From Aedes albopictus (taxonomy: Eukaryota > Arthropoda > Insecta > Diptera > Culicidae): a stretch of 64,000 nucleotides of DNA. How positions within the stretch are numbered: position 1 is the stretch's first letter; the number at the start of each line of letters is the position of its first letter. Below, in pieces: positions 26,171 to 40,016 of this stretch. The notes under the pieces are model-generated. The model had not been told where the DNA came from and did not search any database. It saw nothing but the letters and a program-made list of their open reading frames with translations. Both the position numbers and the translations under genes were made by a program. The DNA lies in assembly GCF_035046485.1 (NCBI RefSeq), contig NC_085137.1, positions 45,253,155 through 45,317,154 on the forward strand. Reading direction: 5' to 3'.

Positions 26171-26484
26171 AGTGAAGTACTAGATTTGTAGTAATAAGCT
26201 GAATTTTTGTATAATGAGAAAGTAAATTCTCCGTTACTGCAATAAAATGGTAACTGCAATAATGATAATAAAAAAACAAGGGGTTTATGACTGCTAGACT
26301 GATTTGATGTTGTTTGAGCAAAACTTTGGGTAACTGTGTTGTTGTATTCTCATTTATTGCAACTTCAACAACATAGTTCCCCAAAGTTTTGCTTAAGCAG
26401 CATCACCGTTTCAATGCAGTAACGGAGAGTTTAGCATCTCACCATACAAAAAACCAACTCATTACTACAAATCTAGTATTCACT
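26171..26484. mobile_element. 314-bp MITE
   Basis: The ends AGTGAAGTACTAGATTTGTA (left) and AGTGAATACTAGATTTGTAG (right, reverse complement) form imperfect inverted repeats. Further inverted pairs lie inside, for example ccaaagttttgct against agcaaaactttgg and tctccgttactgca against tgcagtaacggaga. The element folds almost completely. No ORF is present. Confidence 0.65.
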
Positions 26485-26489
26485 TATTC

Positions 26490-27224
26490 CTTCTGGGAAT
26501 CCCCGATAAAGTACTTCTGAAAACATTCCAAATTTATAGAAATCTCGGAAGGAATCACAAAAATAATTCTTGGAGGATTTCTGATACTTCAAAGAGAAAA
26601 CTTCTGAAGGAATCCTGGAAAAATCCCTCGAAAAATATTAATTAAATTGATCATATAAAATCGCGTTGGAGATTTACAGAGTCACTTCATCCCAGAAGAC
26701 CTTGTGGAAATCCTTAAAGGACGGAGTGAATTCCAGAAGGAACTTTTGGAGCAATACTGGTATAAATCCCGGTTGAAATTCCCAGAAGGAGGAATTTTTG
26801 AAGGAACTCTTGGATAAATCACTGAAACAACTCCTGGTCGTTCTTGGAAAATTTTTGAGGAATTCAAGAAGGAACTCCGGGAGATATTCGTAAAAAAAAC
26901 TCCTGAGGGAATCGTTGAAGGAGCTTCTGCGGGAATGCAAGAAAGACTCCAAGAAACTCCTATAAGGAAATCCTATAAGGAACTTCTTAACGAACCCAAG
27001 AAGAGAATTCTTGAGGATTCCTAGAATTAATTCTTGAAGGAACATCAGAAGAAATTGCTGGATTAATTTCAGTAGGAACTCCTGGGAGTCCCTCAAAAAA
27101 CTTCTGGAGAAATTTCAGATAAAAAAACTTTAAATCCATCTCTGAAGGCACTCTTGGATGAATTTCAAAAAGAACTCCTGAAGTCCTGAATGAATCTCTG
27201 AAAAAAACTCTTGGAGGAAACCAA
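26490..27224. repeat. Degenerate 'ggaattcctg' filler repeat
   Basis: Words such as aggaactcctg, gaaggaac and ttcttggagg recur throughout. A minus-strand reading rich in Phe, Leu and Ser over this stretch is a by-product of the repeat. Confidence 0.6.
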
Positions 27225-27845
27225 CACTGAGAAAAAATTCTACTCAAAATTGAGTTGGATCCGACTCAGTTTCGTTAAAAGTGGGACAACCCTAAAACTG
27301 AGTAAGGTGTAGGTTACTCAATTTTGAGTTGCTGTTCTATTCGATGAAGGCTGAGTAAAGTCAACTCACGATATTCAACATCGACCGTGAGTTGCTTCTA
27401 CTCATATTTCTGAGTAATTTTGAAGCATGTTTATTATTGTCAATTGATATTTCTTACAAAAAATTTATAATTTTCGACCACAACAGCCAGTGATTTCTCA
27501 TGAAAACTTCATTGTCAATAACAGTTCACTAATTGCGGAGGTCGTAAACCACTTAATTTGCTTCGAAAAAGGAAAATTCTTCCAAAATTGCGTTTTGGAT
27601 GCAGCCGCTGCTGTCCGCCACGAGCAGACCGTTGTTTTGCCTTTTCTCTATTTCCGGATCTGACAGTTCGGAACATCGATTCGCTCTATCTTTACTCAAA
27701 AATGAGTAAGCGATAGTGAACACGATGAACTGAGTAAAAGCACCTCATTGTCGTCAAGCGAGCTTACTCAGTTTGCGCCAACTCTTCGCGGTCGACGAAA
27801 CTGAGTTGTCGTTACTCTTCGACTGAGTAGAATTTTTTCTCAGTG
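27225..27845. mobile_element. MITE with CACTGAGAAAAA ends
   Basis: The left end CACTGAGAAAAAATTCTACT and the right end, reverse complemented, are identical over about 22 bp. Inside are repeated tgagttg and actcag words and AAAGTGGGACAACCC, shared with the foldback next door. A host target duplication could not be fixed. No ORF is present. Confidence 0.65.
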
Positions 27846-27856
27846 AAGGGGAATGA

Positions 27857-28068
27857 CACACCGAGAAAAATTTCTACTCAGTGGCTGAGTTGGTCTTACT
27901 CAGAAATCGAAAATTCCTTTGTTTTCTTACTCAGTTTCGGCTAAAAGTGGGACAACCCATTGGCAATGGGTTGTCCCACTTTAAACGGAAACTGAGTAAG
28001 AAAACAAAGGATTTTTCGATTTCTGAGTAAGGCCAACTCAGCCACTGAGTAGAAATTTTTCTCTGTGC
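27857..28068. mobile_element. Near-perfect 212-bp palindrome (foldback)
   Basis: Two arms of about 105 bp, with the outer word GAGAAAAATTTCTACTCAGT on both sides, meet at CCCATTGGCAATGGG. Only a handful of mismatches are seen. The ends resemble those of the MITE at 27225-27845, so this is probably a shortened relative. Confidence 0.75.
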
Positions 28069-29126
28069 ATATCCTTTTTCTAATTGGAAAATCCGCATTT
28101 ATCCGTTCCTAACTGTCGCTAACCGCTGCTAACTAAGCCGCAGGCGCAAGGAAACCGATTAGTCCGGAATAAAACTATCAGTATTCGAATAAACTCACAG
28201 TTCACTTCGGAAGAACAACGAAATTAATCGAAATTAAATATTTTCATTCTCAGGTCCGGTTCCGGAGCTTATTTTTTTGTAAGCACGGAATGGATGCAAT
28301 GTCTTGCACTCTGCCACAAGAAATTTGACGTGCACTTCTCGCGCTTAGTATCATACGGGCGTATCACGGACAGAAATGTTGCCTGATTGATATAACCTTC
28401 TCCATAGTTCTCTCAAGCCTATAAGATATTCTTGGCTTAATTCCTTCATATGGTTGATTCACAATGTTTTGATGTCTACACCAAGCATATGTTTCGTTTA
28501 AATAAACATCATTGTGCATCAACCATCAAATGTTTATACCAAGCATATATGTAATTACATGAAGCCTAGAGACTGTATATATACAGACATGCAAAGACGA
28601 CTTCTTTTGATTGTTGTTCTTCTTCTTCGCCAGACTTTGTTTTCATAATTTTGCTGGCGTGCTCGATAGGTAGCCGATTTGACAGTTCGATAGGTAGATT
28701 TGGTTTCACTCTTTGCGGGACTGTGTTATAAACAGACTGTAATGAAGCCTTGCTTGAACCCGTGTTGACTGTTGACCGAGCCTCCTGACTGCTGTCTGCT
28801 CAGTCATAGTTCATCATGGCCGCGGTAGTTCATTGACTACGACGATATTGTTGCCGCATTTTGATTTTAAATAATTATTATCGTTATTATTGTTAGGTAC
28901 CGTGTCGGGATTGTGTGAATCGTTTCTATTTTGGGAACAAAAAACTTCGACACCCCTAACATCTTTTTTCGAGAAATGTCACCTTGCACGGTAAACTAAA
29001 ATTGATCAAAATTTAATTATTGACTTTTTCTGACAACAGGTGGTGCTGTAATCAATCGTAAACGGCGTCTCCATGTCATTGTATGTGAAAACACGATGTG
29101 ACCTATATTGTTAATATAGTATATTT
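28069..29126. other. Right interior of the insertion, unassigned
   Basis: No ORF of note. A palindromic gactgtatatatacagac occurs near 28570, and the words ccaagcatat and catatggttgat are repeated between 28440 and 28550. The last part, gtgacctatattgttaatatag, is the terminal repeat of the insertion. Confidence 0.4.
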
Positions 29127-29135
29127 GAAGCAACC

Positions 29136-29232
29136 CAAGTGCATGCTGTGCAATTCGGAGGAAGGAAATGGCCACCGGACGGGAGGCTATAAATGCCCAG
29201 CCTACAAAAAGGCGAAGGCAGGCCAACAATGA
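29136..29232 (+). pseudogene. ORF1 (gag-like), copy 3, last part
   Basis: The reading continues after the target duplication with KCMLCNSEEGNGH and GGYKCPAYKKAKAGQQ to TGA at 29230-29232. It supplies the third zinc knuckle and matches the end of ORF1 in copy 1 (KCIICENEGRRDH). The stop overlaps the ORF2 start, as ATGATG. Confidence 0.88.
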
Positions 29233-32222
29233 TGCAGATAACGCAAATTAATCTGAATCATTGCGACATCGCACAGCAACTGTTGTGACAGTCGACAACA
29301 GAGACGAAGTGTGATGTTGCGATCATCGCAGAGCCGTATCGGGTTCCTCCTGAGAACGGCAATTGGGTAGCGGATATAGCAGGATTGGCAGCTATACAAG
29401 TTATGGGCAGATTCCCTATAGAGGAAGTGGTGGAAAACTCTTACGAAGGTTTCGTGATCGCCAAAGTTAACGGTGTCTTCGTATGTAGCTGCTATGCGCC
29501 TCCAAGATGGACCGAGGAGCAATACAACCGGATGTTGGATGCACTCACTGACACGCTGGTAGGACGTAGGCCAGTAGTCATCGGCGGCGATTTCAACGCC
29601 TGGGCCGTTGAGTGGGGCAGCCGGCAAACCAATGCAAGAGGATATAGTCTACTTGAAGCTCTGGCGAAGCTGGACGTAAAGCTGTGCAATGTTGGAACAG
29701 TCAGCACATTCCGCAAAGACGGTCGTGAATCCATCATCGACATTACATTTTGTAGTCCATCGTTGATGGAAGACATGGACTGGAGGGTGAGTGAGGAATA
29801 CTCCCACAGCGACCACCAGGCGATCCTGTACAAGATAGGCCAGAGAGCTCCTACGTCCATACAGAGAACTAGGACTTATGAGCGGAAGTGGAAGACGAAG
29901 GACTTCGACAAGGAGACTTTTATCGAGGCACTTCGGCCAAATAGCGATGCGGCAAACCTCGACCCAGGGTGGTTGACGGAAGCGCTAGCAACGGCATGTG
30001 ATGCAGCAATGCCGAGGAAGATTGAACCTAGGAACGCTAGACGTCCAGCGTACTGGTGGAATGCGACGCTCAGCACCCTTCGTGCGACTTGCTTCCGAGC
30101 TAGGAGACGAGTTCAGAGGGCAAGAACTGGTGCCGATAGAGAAGAGCGCAAGGTTGCGTTCCGTGAAGCTAGAGCTGCCTTCAAACGAGCTATCAAGCAG
30201 AGCAAGGCGAACTGTTACAAGGAGCTATGCCAGGAAGCCGACGCTAACCCCTGGGGAAATGCCTACCGCATCATAATGGCAAAGCTGAAGGGCCCAATGA
30301 CGCCAGTAGAAATGTGCCCAGACAAACTGAAGGTTATCGTGGAGGGTTTGTTTCCAAAACACGATACAACAACGTGGCCACCTACGCCGTATAGCGAGGG
30401 CGATGCGGAATTTGACGTAAACCGACTGGTCTCCAACGACGAGCTCGTTGCCGTGGCGAAAGCATTGAAGGTGAAGAAGGCTCCCGGTCCGGATGGAATC
30501 CCCAACGTGGCGTTGAAAGCAGCGATCCTGGAGTATCCCGATATTTTCAGGTCAGTGTTGCAGAAATGCCTGGAGGAAGGCATCTTTCCGGATATATGGA
30601 AGGTCCAAAAACTAGTGCTGCTGCCAAAACCAGGAAAGCAGCCGGGAGATCCAGCATCGTACAGGCCGATCTGTCTGTTGGATACGCTCGGAAAACTTCT
30701 GGAGAGGATTATCCTTAACAGGCTGACCGAGTATACCGAAAGTGTGAGAGGGCTGTCCACGATGCAGTTCGGCTTCCGCAAGGGAAAATCGACGGTTGAC
30801 GCAATTCGGACCGTCGTTGAGATGGCGGAAAGGGCATCCTTACAAAAGCGGAGAGGAGATCGCTACTGCGCCGTGGTAACGATAGACGTTAAAAACGCGT
30901 TTAACAGCGCCAGTTGGGAAGCTATCGCCGTAGCCCTGCATAGTATGCGGGTCCCCGAGTATCTGTGTAGGATTCTTAGGAACTACTTCCAGAACAGAGT
31001 CCTTGTGTACGAAACCAACGTAGGACAGAGGTCGTTTAGAGTGACAGCAGGTGTTCCACAAGGGTCAATACTTGGCCCTACGCTCTGGAACGCAATGTAC
31101 AACGATGTGTTAACACTGAAGCTTCCGGCAGGTGTCATTATCGTTGGGTTCGCGGACGACGTTGTATTAGCGGTATCTGGCGAATCAATCGATGAAGTCG
31201 AAGTGCTGGTATCGGAGGCAATCGACACAGTCGAAAGATGGATGAATGGAGTGAAGCTGCAGATAGCCCATCACAAGACAGAAGTGCTCGTAGTCAGTAA
31301 CCGCAAAGCAGTGCAAAGGTTGGAGATCACGATCGGAGAGGAGAGAATTTCATCGCAGCGCGCTTTGAAGCACCTGGGCGTGATGGTCGACGACCGCTTA
31401 AACTTTAACGCGCACGTTGACTACGCCTGCGAAAAGGCGGCGAAGGCGGTTAACATAGTAGCGAGGATTATGCCAAACGCGGGCGGTCCAAGAAGCAGTA
31501 AGAGGCGCCTCTTGGCAAATGTTGCAACCTCAATACTTAGGTATGGAGTGCCAGCCTGGGCTCCGGCGCTAAAAACGAAGAGAAACCGTGGAAAGCTGGA
31601 CAGTGTGTTCCGGCTCATGGCTATGAGAGTCGCGAGTGCGTACAGAACAATCTCTTCGGAGGCTGTATGCGTTATCGCTGGGATGATGCCCATCTGCATT
31701 ACCCTAGAGGAAGACGTCGAGTGCTATCGGCGGAGTAACGCAAGGAACACGAGAGCAGCTGCTAGAATGGACTCGCTGGTGAAGTGGCAACATGTGTGGG
31801 ACAATGCGGCGAACGGAAGGTGGACCCACCGACTGATTCCAAATGTGTCGGCGTGGGTGAACAGGAAGCATGGGGAGGTGAACTTCCATCTGACGCAGTT
31901 TCTGTCCGGGCATGGCTGTTTCCGGAAGTACCTGTTTCGATTCGGTCACGCGTCTTCCCCTCTGTGTCCGGAGTGTGTGAACGTGGAGGAAACACCGGCG
32001 CACGTCGTCTTCGAATGCCCTAGGTTCTCGGAGATGCGCAGGGTTATGCGCGGCCTGACGGTCGACAACATTGTCGAGGAGATGTGTCGCCACGAAGACA
32101 CGTGGAACGCTGTCGACAGAGCAGTAACGGGGATGCTGTCCGCGCTGCAGAGGAAGTGGCGAGAAGACCAAAGAGTATTGGGCCGCGATCGGAGTAGGCT
32201 TGATCCACCGCCGGGGACTTGA
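29229..32222 (+). pseudogene. ORF2 endonuclease/reverse transcriptase, copy 3, one in-frame stop
   Basis: The frame of 998 codons opens at ATGATGCAG (29229) and ends TGA at 32220-32222. One TGA at 29286-29288 interrupts it at codon 20, where copy 1 has TGC. Otherwise it is intact. It shows QINLNH, IAEPYR (catalytic Glu kept), GGDFNAWAVEWGS, SDHQAI, KAPGPDGIPN, FGFRKGKSTVDAI, DVKNAFNSASW, AGVPQGSILGP, GFADDV and a C-terminal CPECVNVEETPAHVVFEC. No RNase H domain is recognised. This is the best-preserved ORF2 of the three and could have been active recently. Confidence 0.92.
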
Positions 32223-32620
32223 CCGAGTCGTCCGTTGCGTAGTACCGGTTATAGGTCGTCGGGGCGCCGGTGAACCGGAAGTCTACCACCAACCGGAATC
32301 GCCGGGCCGACTTCGGCACCTTACTGGTCGGGATGAAAACATCGGTGTCGAGAGAACTTCCACCGTCGGGGTCTTTCTCTGTCGGAGTAGGCTAGGTCCG
32401 TCCACCGCCGGGGACTAGACCGAGTAGACCGCGAAAAAGCACCGGTGCTTGGTCGTCAGGGCGCCTGTGAACCGGAAGCCAGTCTCCAACCGGAATCGCA
32501 GGACCGACCTTGGCACCAGCCTGGGAAGTATCGGTAACGGAAGAAGTTTCAGTGTCGAGGAACTCTTCGTCGGATAGGGTAGATCCACCGTCGGGGACTA
32601 TCCGAGTCGTGCACGAAAAG
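32190..32620 (+). repeat. ~187-bp tandem repeats of the 3' UTR, copy 3
   Basis: Units start with CGGAGTAGG at 32190 and 32383 and with the variant CGGATAGGG at 32571 (spacing 193 and 188). The word order is that of copies 1 and 2, and again the first unit begins inside the ORF2 C-terminus. Confidence 0.85.
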
Positions 32621-32625
32621 CCGGA

Positions 32626-32794
32626 GTGCTAAATGGCACACGGACGGCAATAGAATAACAAATTTGGTGTATGTTTGGACTAACTGTGTCGCTGAATGGC
32701 GATAGGTTAGATACCAACACTAGAACGATTAGAATAATAAATTTTGAAGCGACAAAATGTGCATGAGCACAGAAAAAGAAGAGCGCATGAGCGC
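32626..32794 (+). other. Covarying small hairpins in the 3' UTR, copy 3
   Basis: GTGC-TAAATG-GCAC (32626-32639) and TCGC-TGAATG-GCGA (32689-32702) match the hairpin type of copy 1. They are followed by TAGAATAACAAATT (32651-32664) and TAGAATAATAAATT (32730-32743). Two further hairpins with ATGA loops follow: GTGC/GCAC at 32759-32770 and GCGC/GCGC at 32783-32794. Stems differ and pairing is kept. Confidence 0.75.
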
Positions 32795-32800
32795 ATTGCC

Positions 32801-32835
32801 CCCCCTGAAGCAGTCGCATCAGTGGTACCAGGGGG
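32801..32835 (+). other. Terminal 3' UTR hairpin, copy 3
   Basis: CCCCCTG (32801-32807) pairs with CAGGGGG (32829-32835). It is the counterpart of the copy 1 hairpin at 16324-16361, with a compensated stem and shared GTGGTAC. Confidence 0.75.
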
Positions 32836-32903
32836 ATCGAGGCAAGTAGCAGAGTTTTTCCATTCGGTTTTCTCTGCTGAGGGAGGTGGGGAGGAAAAAA
32901 AAA

Positions 32904-35003
<2,100 letters not shown>

Positions 35004-35074
35004 GTGGGTCTGAGATGACCAAATTTTTGTCTACGTGGTTTATGAACAGCCCCTATTTACTATTGTTGATTTAA

Positions 35075-35151
35075 CCCTTTGGAGACTAGAACACGTTTGA
35101 GATGGTCGATTTTCTCGGCTGGGCACATACGACCCATCCGTCCCCAAAGGG
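35075..35151. mobile_element. 77-bp TTAA-flanked MITE
   Basis: The ends CCCTTTGGAGAC and GTCCCCAAAGGG are imperfect inverted repeats flanked by TTAA on both sides (35071-35074 and 35152-35155). A TTAA target and ends beginning CCC fit a piggyBac-type non-autonomous element. Confidence 0.7.
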
Positions 35152-35155
35152 TTAA

Positions 35156-36088
35156 TCTTATCTTAAATGTGATGCTGAGTAGCAACACTGATTTCACAAA
35201 TTGTGTGAAAATGAAACACACTTAAATTTGCGCGCAACACCTAGGTACCTACTTGCAGAGCAAGTTCACGGCTCGCAGTAACAATAATGTTGAACATCGA
35301 ATCAAACATTTTCATCGACCTCGACCTACAATTCAAATCAATTTCTCCGCCTGCCCATGAATCGGCACGGCGGCTTCCCACATGACTTCTACGGCATGTA
35401 CATACATATGCCTTCGTTGTCTGTTGGTGTAATTAATAAATGCAAACAACACATCACACAATTGTTCGCTTTACATTAAACTTCATGTAAGAGACGCGGG
35501 CAGCACTGGTTGTTGAATATACCATTCTCCTTCACCTTGGAGGAACTTTGTGCGATGATGTGTTATTGTTGTTTGCTAAAATCTATATCAAACAGAGGCA
35601 CACCCCACATTTAGTCAATATTGCATTGCAACTAACGGATAAGATCGAATTGTTACTTAAAATTATTTACGAAGTGGCTTCTGGTACTTATCCATTGGTT
35701 GGAGTGTACGTAAGTACACACTGCCTAGGATAAGTTACTTACGTTCAAGATGATTATGGCCCTGTTGACAGGGCTGATACTAATTAGAAAATATAATTTT
35801 AATGGATAATATTATTAAAATATTCAAAAAAGAAACTAAAAAGTGGCGTATTAGTGAATATAAGAATCGATCAATTTAAATATATGAACAACCATATAAA
35901 TTTCTTCTTTGTGGTGTTACGTCCCAATTGGGGCAAAGCATGCTTCTCAGCTGTGGCTATGTGGGCCCTTCTTGAGATAAGATGGACTAAATCTTACATT
36001 AAATGGCAACACATTCTAAATAACATGTAACACTTTTGAGCCACTAGTACGATAAGTGCAATGATAAAAAACTACGAAAATTAACGTA
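35156..36088. other. Intergenic DNA without recognised features
   Basis: AT-rich unique-looking sequence. I see no gene, RNA gene or repeat end here. Confidence 0.4.
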
Positions 36089-37111
36089 CCGTGGGTACAC
36101 AGTCATGGATCACTTAGTGGTATTTTTGACCTTTAAAATTCAATTAAAAATAAAAGAAAACAAAAAGTGCGACTTTGAAATCACCGTTGGCTATGTTTTG
36201 ATTCGAACTTTTCATTCCCGATCCATTTGAAGTATAATCGCAAGTCATTTCCGCGTAAAAAAGTAATATTTCACTGTTTACAAAATGCCTTATTATGGAT
36301 CAGCTCCACAGAATCCCACACATTATGGATCAATTTTTGCCATATTATGGATCAGTGCAAAATTACTCAAAATCCCAACTCTAATAATAAATTTGCGTTT
36401 GTAAGGCTAAACTACGCAGTGCATTGATTATTTTACTGATGGAGTACCCGATTTTACAACAGGAATAAAGAGAAAACATTAAAAAGTCCCGAATCCATTT
36501 ACGTCGATGGAGGTGCGCCACTAGGTTTCAGTGATGCTCTCCATTTTAAGTGTTATTTTTACAAATCTGTGTTTCAAGCCACCTGGTTTTCAAGGTTCCA
36601 TGTTTTTAATGATACTTTTGATACTTTGATGTAAGAATATTGTATCAAGAGCGTTGAGTGGGGCAAAAATTTACATTTGTTTAAAGTGATCCATAATAGC
36701 GTCAAACGATCAGTTTTTGGGTCACATTATGGATCACTGTTGAAAGTCACATTATTTTAGTATTTGAATCCCAGAATAAAACAAAACTTCTTTTGATAGA
36801 TACATACATATCTTATCCAACGTGTACGAGCGATTTTTATATCAAAATTGATGGATTTCGACACTTTTAGAGCTTACCGCTGCAGGAGTAGCTTCTTATG
36901 GAATTCGGCTGTTTACTGGCAGATGTGAGAGGACAACACTATCGTTGCATTAAAATATATTTTATTTTTAGATTGAACTCTTGTAAATGACTTTTTATCT
37001 CAGAAAACAAATAGGATCATGCTACAAAAATGAATTTCGTGCCGGAATATATGTTTTGAGCAAGATATTCGACTTTAAACATCAAAGTGATCCATAACTG
37101 TGTAGGGACGG
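36089..37111. mobile_element. 1,023-bp TA-flanked Tc1/mariner-type MITE
   Basis: The left end CCGTGGGTACACAGTCATGG faces a right end whose reverse complement is CCGTCCCTACACAGTTATGG. TA flanks both sides (36087-36088 and 37112-37113). Subterminal TATGGATCA words recur (36294, 36326, 36350, 36732). No transposase ORF survives. Confidence 0.75.
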
Positions 37112-37113
37112 TA

Positions 37114-38099
37114 AATGTGGAGGTGATCATACGCAACTTATTAGATTCAACGTGAGCAATGTTTACTAAGCATGTTACACACATTTATTTGTTCAACATC
37201 ACATTTAAGACAAGACATAATCAACAATAGTACGCCACAATTAGCTTAAAAATTATTAAATTATTATACTCGGTTTGTGGCTGCCGCTCTCCATCCTCGC
37301 ACAATGGTCGGAAAAAGATAAAGTTCGGCCAAAACTCGTTTTATGTATTTAATCGAAGTTATAGGTTGTCTAGATATGTTATAAAGTATTCTTGATGTTT
37401 AAAAAGGGGTATTCAAAAATTACGTAACTTCAATAATTTCAAAAAACGGTAAAAATCAGTAAACCCCACTTTTTTTGCGTTTTTTGTTAGAAAATCAATT
37501 TGAATTTAATTAAATGATTATCTTTCGATCAAATCCAATCAAGTTTGTTCAAAACGTGTGAAAAATGTGGGAAGATAAATTTTATTTTAGTCAAAAATGG
37601 GAAAATAACGTAAAATATATGAAAAAACATGACTTTTTTAAATAGCTCTAATTTGAAAAACAGCAAATTTCTGCAAAATATTTAAACGTTTTTATGCAGC
37701 CCTAAGCATGATGTTCAAGATGTACTATTCGAAATTGCGGCGACACGTGACGACACGAACCGTTTTTTAACTTAAAACTTACCAAAATTTATAAGGTATA
37801 ATATATGAAAATTTGAAAAGTTTTGTGACATATTAATTTTGGACCATACGTGCATTCAAACAGTCCAATAACAAGCTTTCATATGCTGGATAACATAAAA
37901 CATATATTCCATTCTCATAATATTATTATTTCACTTTTTGCGAAAAAATCATTTTTCAATTTTATGACTTAGGTCACTTTGGCAGTGAAAATGTCATTGA
38001 AATACAAAAGCTGGTATACTTTCAATTAAGAATCATAAAACTACAATACATTATCTTTGTTATAAGGTGAAATAAAGTTTAAAAATATCAATTTCGTTT
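37114..38099. other. AT-rich intergenic DNA
   Basis: No gene or clear repeat is seen. Runs of A and T are frequent. Confidence 0.4.
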
Positions 38100-38405
38100 T
38101 TTGAGAGTTTTGGCCGCCCGTTTGTATGGAGCCCGACCAATGTGCCTCGGTCGCGCCCGATGCTCGTCAGGTCACGCTCCACCTGGTCCGCCCATCGTGC
38201 TCTCTGCGCTCCACGCCTTCTTGTGCCAACCGGATCAGTTGCAAACACCAGCTTTGCAGGGCTGTTGTCCGGCATTCTTGCAACATGCCCTGCCCACCGT
38301 ATCCTTCCGGCTTTGGCCACCTTCTGGATGCTGGGTTCGCCGTAAAGTGCAGCGAGCTCGTGGTTCATCCTTCTCCGCCACACATCGCACAGTGGCCGGA
38401 AGTCG
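38100..38405 (-). pseudogene. RTE-like LINE fragment 1 (ORF2 C-terminus)
   Basis: The minus strand reads VWRRRMNHELAALYGEPS then IRWAGHVARMPDNSPAKLVF, matching the C-terminal part of the RTE-like copy at 50380-51899. Only this end is left. It then runs into unrelated sequence. Confidence 0.8.
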
Positions 38406-38409
38406 GACA

Positions 38410-39428
38410 AAACCTCAAAATTTCATTGCTTTGATATTTTTCTTTTATTATAAATACTTCAACTAAGAAAAATCCAAATTTTCAAGTCAATTGAATCAAA
38501 ATTGAGTCCAGGGGAATTTTTCAAAGTTGAACAATTATGTACAGAATAATTTGTTTTTGTCATCATAATTTCAAACCATAATTACAATGTCGCAGTGTGT
38601 AACATACAACTGATGTTGAAATCTATGAATTTTGTTATTGTTTTGGGATACATTCAACCTTAGCATTACAACATTCAATCTTAATCTTAGCTTACATTTG
38701 TTGTCTTTTAAGACCATTCAAAAAATGTAACTTTTACTGATTATTTTGATTATAAATTCAGGTTACATTGACCTAGTACTTTTTAATGAAACAGTTCGGA
38801 ACGATCAGGTGTGTTGCATCTAACTCAACATCTTGTCTAGTTTTTGGGGATATACGTCACTGTCTGCGCAAGACTGCGCTAAGAACGAAAAATTTACCTT
38901 TTTGAATAAAAAGTTGTAATGGAGACGCATGGTTGCGGAACAGTCGAAAATTTATGAATTTTGTTTTCGAACGTAAACTTATAAAATATCTTTTAAAATT
39001 CCCGTCCATAATATAAAAGTTATTGTAGTTTATTGATATGTTGCGTTATAACTCATGCAGAATGAACTGGGGAGGGATTTTAACCTGTTTATTGTCGCGC
39101 ATTCGATCTCTTGAGACAGCATTACGTTGGTACTGTATTCAACAATTGCATTTTTGAGCAAATACAACAGAGCGGTTATTGAATGGTTTTGTGATAGACT
39201 GTATTTTTATCGATTCAGTAGCTATATGTAGTTTACCTTTTAATAAGAATAATGAAATAACGGATTACTTGTACATTAAAAATCGAATGTACCTTACTTA
39301 TGCATATTTATTATTTTATCAACTAATCATCCAAGGTTTCATTTGCTAAAACACGTTCTCGGTAATTCGATGACATTAATTTCAATAATGATTAACTAAA
39401 AAAGCCACTGAAATGGTGACCACAGACC
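38410..39428. other. AT-rich intergenic DNA
   Basis: Nothing recognisable in about 1 kb. Confidence 0.4.
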
Positions 39429-39706
39429 AACACACAGACAAACAGACGTATCACTTCAAACAAATTGCGATTTAAATAATGGTCACGAGAACATAATCGC
39501 TCAATGCCAATCAAACCGCCAATCAATGCCAATGTTTCGCAATCTCATAACTAGGTGGCGGTAGTGAACAAACGCCAAACAGGAGCAAACATTATGCGAG
39601 AGCCATGAGCATACGATTTAAGAACTACCGATTTTTTGAACTAACCGTTAATAAGAGGATCAATGGGAAGTGAGTAGCATGAGATGTCTGTTTGTCTATG
39701 TTGTGA
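39429..39706. mobile_element. MITE family B, copy 2
   Basis: The ends ACACAGACAAACAGACGTAT (left) and the inverted TGTCTGTTTGTCTATG (right) match the ends of the copy at 3444-3824. The core shares ATAATCGC, GGCGGTAGTGA and AACAGGAGCAAA. It lacks the nested 123-bp element of copy 1. Confidence 0.65.
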
Positions 39707-40016
39707 GCTTGTATTGTCGACTTTTGTTCCACCTAGATGTGGTATGAGGTATCGTCATTGTTATTTTCGCTGTGTGACAAGCGGACATGCTGAATAGAAT
39801 GTAACCCTCACTGAATAAAAAGTGTGTAGCAATTTTGCTTTGTTAACTCGTATTTTTATACAATTCTACATGCTTCATCAAAAAACTATGTAGATTAACA
39901 TATTGTCCAATCTTTTTTTGCAACATAGAGCACTAAAACTATATTCCAAAACAAATAAACATGATGCCGACTTATTTATTATGAGCTTTTTATTTAAAAA
40001 AAGGTTATTTTAAAAC

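Larger units (their letters stand above)
25461..29126. mobile_element. 3,666-bp insertion with 29-bp inverted ends and 9-bp target duplication
   Basis: The left end AAATATACTATATTAACAAT and the right end are perfect inverted repeats over 29 bp, up to GGTCAC. The 9-bp GAAGCAACC is repeated on both sides (25452-25460 and 29127-29135). A 9-bp duplication fits Mutator-like elements best. No transposase is recognised. Inside are filler repeats, a 314-bp MITE, two related foldbacks and about 1 kb of unassigned DNA. Confidence 0.85.

Noticed and set aside
26674..27096. 140-residue minus-strand frame rich in Phe and Leu
   Set aside because: By-product of the filler repeat; the same composition appears in all filler tracts.
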